Below, in pieces: positions 62,701-64,000 of a stretch of DNA of 64,000 nt (position 1 is its first letter; the number at the start of each line of letters is the position of its first letter). The position numbers and the translations under genes were made by a program. Source of the DNA: Eunapius fragilis (Eukaryota > Porifera > Demospongiae > Spongillida > Spongillidae); assembly GCA_963681505.1 (NCBI GenBank), contig OY811989.1, forward strand, positions 5,094,335 through 5,158,334, read 5' to 3'. Below the pieces are notes generated by a model, which was not told the DNA's origin, ran no database searches, and was given only the letters and a program-made list of their open reading frames with translations.

Positions 62701-62708
62701 TATAAAAG
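62701..62708 (+). promoter_or_regulatory. TATA box of the small downstream ORF
   Basis: TATAAAAG lies 156 bp before the ATG at 62864, the clearest TATA motif in the window. Transcription would start near 62730. Confidence 0.55.
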
Positions 62709-62863
62709 TCAGTCATGCACCCGCTGAATTATAGTGCACTTTGAAAAAAGAGGTAAGAATTTAATAATATACTCTATGTGGATTCACGTGTAAACTTGCT
62801 TGAAAAAAGAATTAGGTAAAAAATTTTAAAATCATACTCTCTGTCTCTGTCACGTACATGTAG

Positions 62864-63233
62864 ATGGCAGCTGAAGACCTAACTGGTTTTTTTTTATCAA
62901 GAGGGGTCTGTGGAGGAAGAGGATGACATACATCCTCCGACTCCTCCCCTTCACCCCGCCACCTTCAGAAGCCCCGCCACTCCTACCACCACCAGCAGCA
63001 GCGCTACCCCCGCCGGCACCACCAGCGCTGCCCCCGCCGGCACCACCAGCACTACCCCCCCCCCCAGCCCCCCCGGCACCACCAGCGCTGCCCCCGCTAC
63101 CACCGCCGCCTGTGCTCCCTCCCTGGCCTGCATGGCCACTGCCACCCTGGCAGAACGCAGCATGGCGGGGAGGCCGAGGAGGAGGACGTCCCCGCAGGAG
63201 ACGAGGGCGCGGGCGAGGACAACTAATAATTAA
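62864..63233 (+). CDS. Small Pro/Thr/Ala-rich protein with basic tail, frame broken at a T run
   Basis: ATG 62864 reads MAAEDLTGFF and then a stop 20 codons on. From 62898 another frame reads QEGSVEEEDDIHPPTPPLHP, a Thr/Ala/Pro-rich stretch, and MAGRPRRRTSPQETRARART before TAA at about 63231. One T fewer in the T9 run at 62887-62895 would join them, so the break may be a homopolymer error or a real inactivation. A third frame gives a poly-Pro and RGG-rich reading (GGRGGGRPRRRRGRGRG), which is an alternative. The tract TTTTTTTTTATCAAG could also be a splice acceptor. ATTAAA at 63266 is a possible polyadenylation signal. No family recognised. Confidence 0.4.
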
Positions 63234-63521
63234 TACTACAAATTCATATAATAATAATTATTATTATTAAAGTTATTTATTGAAAATGATACTACATATA
63301 CAATATTTACAGTTTTAAGCTACGCAATTTTACTAAACAAAAAACAATACACTGGAACGGAGAAGGTGAGGAGACTAACATCCAGTTGCCATTGAACGGG
63401 ACAGCAGAGCTCTGGCATTCGCTCTAACTAGGACCAGGTTTAACCTGCCATAGAGAGCCGAAGTGACCTGGGACTTGCAACAATTTGATCTAATTGCCAA
63501 CGGTGAAAAAAAACCTATGAA
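63234..63521. other. 3' flank of the small ORF
   Basis: An ATTATT-rich stretch with ATTAAA at 63266-63271, then unique sequence up to the foldback. No gene. Confidence 0.45.
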
Positions 63522-63817
63522 ACAAGTAAATAAAAACATTCTCTAACGAGAGAGTTGATGGTATATAGGATTGACCAATGGTGGTGTAAAAAGCACGGAA
63601 ACAAGAGTGACAGAAATTTTACTCGAAAATTGAAATTGGCCTATATTTAGCACGCTCACAAAATAACAGCGCATGCCTGAGTAATGTGCTAAATATAGGC
63701 CAATTTCAATTTTCGAGTAAAATTTCTGTCACTCTTGTTTCCGTGCTTTTTACACCACCATTGGTCAATCCTATATACCATCAACTCTCTCGTTAGAGAA
63801 TGTTTTTATTTACTTGT
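63522..63817. repeat. Foldback arm pair at the right end of the large element
   Basis: Two arms of about 137 bp pair essentially perfectly. The outer part (ACAAGTAAATAAAAACATTC), the ATATAGGATT block, GGTGGTGTAAAAAGCA and the tip CCTATATTTAGCAC are shared with 48064-48349. The sequence between them is not shared, yet still pairs within the element. Confidence 0.92.
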
Positions 63818-63924
63818 AAATAAATTTAACTCCTTCAACAGTTTAGGAGCACTTTGCTACTGGCAGGTGAATGCCACGAATTCAATAGTGAAAAACTAAT
63901 TGTTCGTTAAAAACCAGAACACTA

Positions 63925-63993
63925 TAAGGTGCGTGCATGTGTGTGTGTGTATGTGTTGTGTGTGTATGTGTGTGTGTGTGCGTGTGTGTGTGT
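63925..63993. repeat. (GT)n microsatellite at window end
   Basis: GT-rich simple repeat; nothing else is visible in the last 180 bases. Confidence 0.9.
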
Positions 63994-64000
63994 AAAAAAA

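Larger units (their letters stand above)
60571..63817 (+). mobile_element. Putative full-length hairpin/foldback mobile element (Helitron-like candidate)
   Basis: The left end is C, 9-bp stem TGAACCTGC (60572-60580), loop GGCA, complementary stem (60585-60593), then ATATAGGATTGAT, laid out as in the short element at 47497. The right end is a 296-bp foldback (63522-63817) ending TTTATTTACTTGT, again as in the short copy. Between them are a repeat-rich spliced gene (61075-62457) and a small TATA-driven ORF (62864-63233). Read with TC as first bases, the left flank ends in A and the right flank begins with T, matching A^T as in the short copy. I see no replicase, helicase or DDE domain, so the element either moves in trans or uses an unknown protein. 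That the two ends belong to one element is inferred from matching order and orientation. Confidence 0.6.

Overview
The window is animal nuclear DNA, most likely from an early-branching metazoan such as a demosponge. It holds spliced orthologues of animal genes with mostly short GT/AG introns, no bacterial-style operons, and tens of kilobases of satellite DNA studded with DNA transposons. The phylum is inferred from compact gene structure and from the style of the element-encoded protein at 61 kb; the sequence does not prove it.

Layout. (1) 1-25 kb is gene-dense: the 3' two-thirds of MLH1 (mismatch repair, + strand, 17 exons found, 5' end outside the window); a convergent DDIAS/Noxin homologue (- strand, OB-fold protein); and a complete neurobeachin/LRBA orthologue (- strand, about 17.8 kb) with ConA-like lectin, armadillo/helical, PH-BEACH and WD40 parts. 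Its introns hold many minisatellites, including an 1.8-kb 21-bp array inside the BEACH-coding part. (2) 25.2-54.15 kb is a satellite domain built from three families: A, a 33-35 bp unit with the perfect palindrome TGACTCCTGCAGGAGTCA; B, a 6/12-bp G/T-only unit (GGTAGTGGGATT); and C, a 62-bp unit (CAATTCGGCGCGCTGCGAC core). B and C alternate in a higher-order repeat of roughly 1.2-2 kb, and A flanks them. Several transposons sit inside this domain. (3) 54-60.5 kb is a graveyard of hAT-like palindromic elements, poly-C elements, low-complexity repeats, one diverged duplication and a few weak coding remnants. (4) 60.57-63.82 kb looks like one mobile element.

The most interesting signal is that last element (about 3.25 kb) and its short relative at 47.50-48.35 kb. 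Both start with a 9-bp stem and 4-nt GNNA-loop hairpin whose stem sequence differs completely between copies while pairing is kept. Both end with a roughly 290-bp foldback whose two arms stay complementary within a copy but differ between copies. A paralogous satellite unit gives the empty site of the short copy: no target duplication, and a parse as a TC start inserted at A^T, as in Helitron-type elements. The long copy carries a spliced gene with 45-bp repeats encoding (K/R)RRYEEDLEENRAA and a small TATA-driven Pro/Thr/Ala-rich ORF. I see no Rep/helicase or DDE transposase.

The three cellular genes show no obvious functional link. MLH1 and DDIAS both concern DNA damage and have abutting, probably overlapping, 3' ends.
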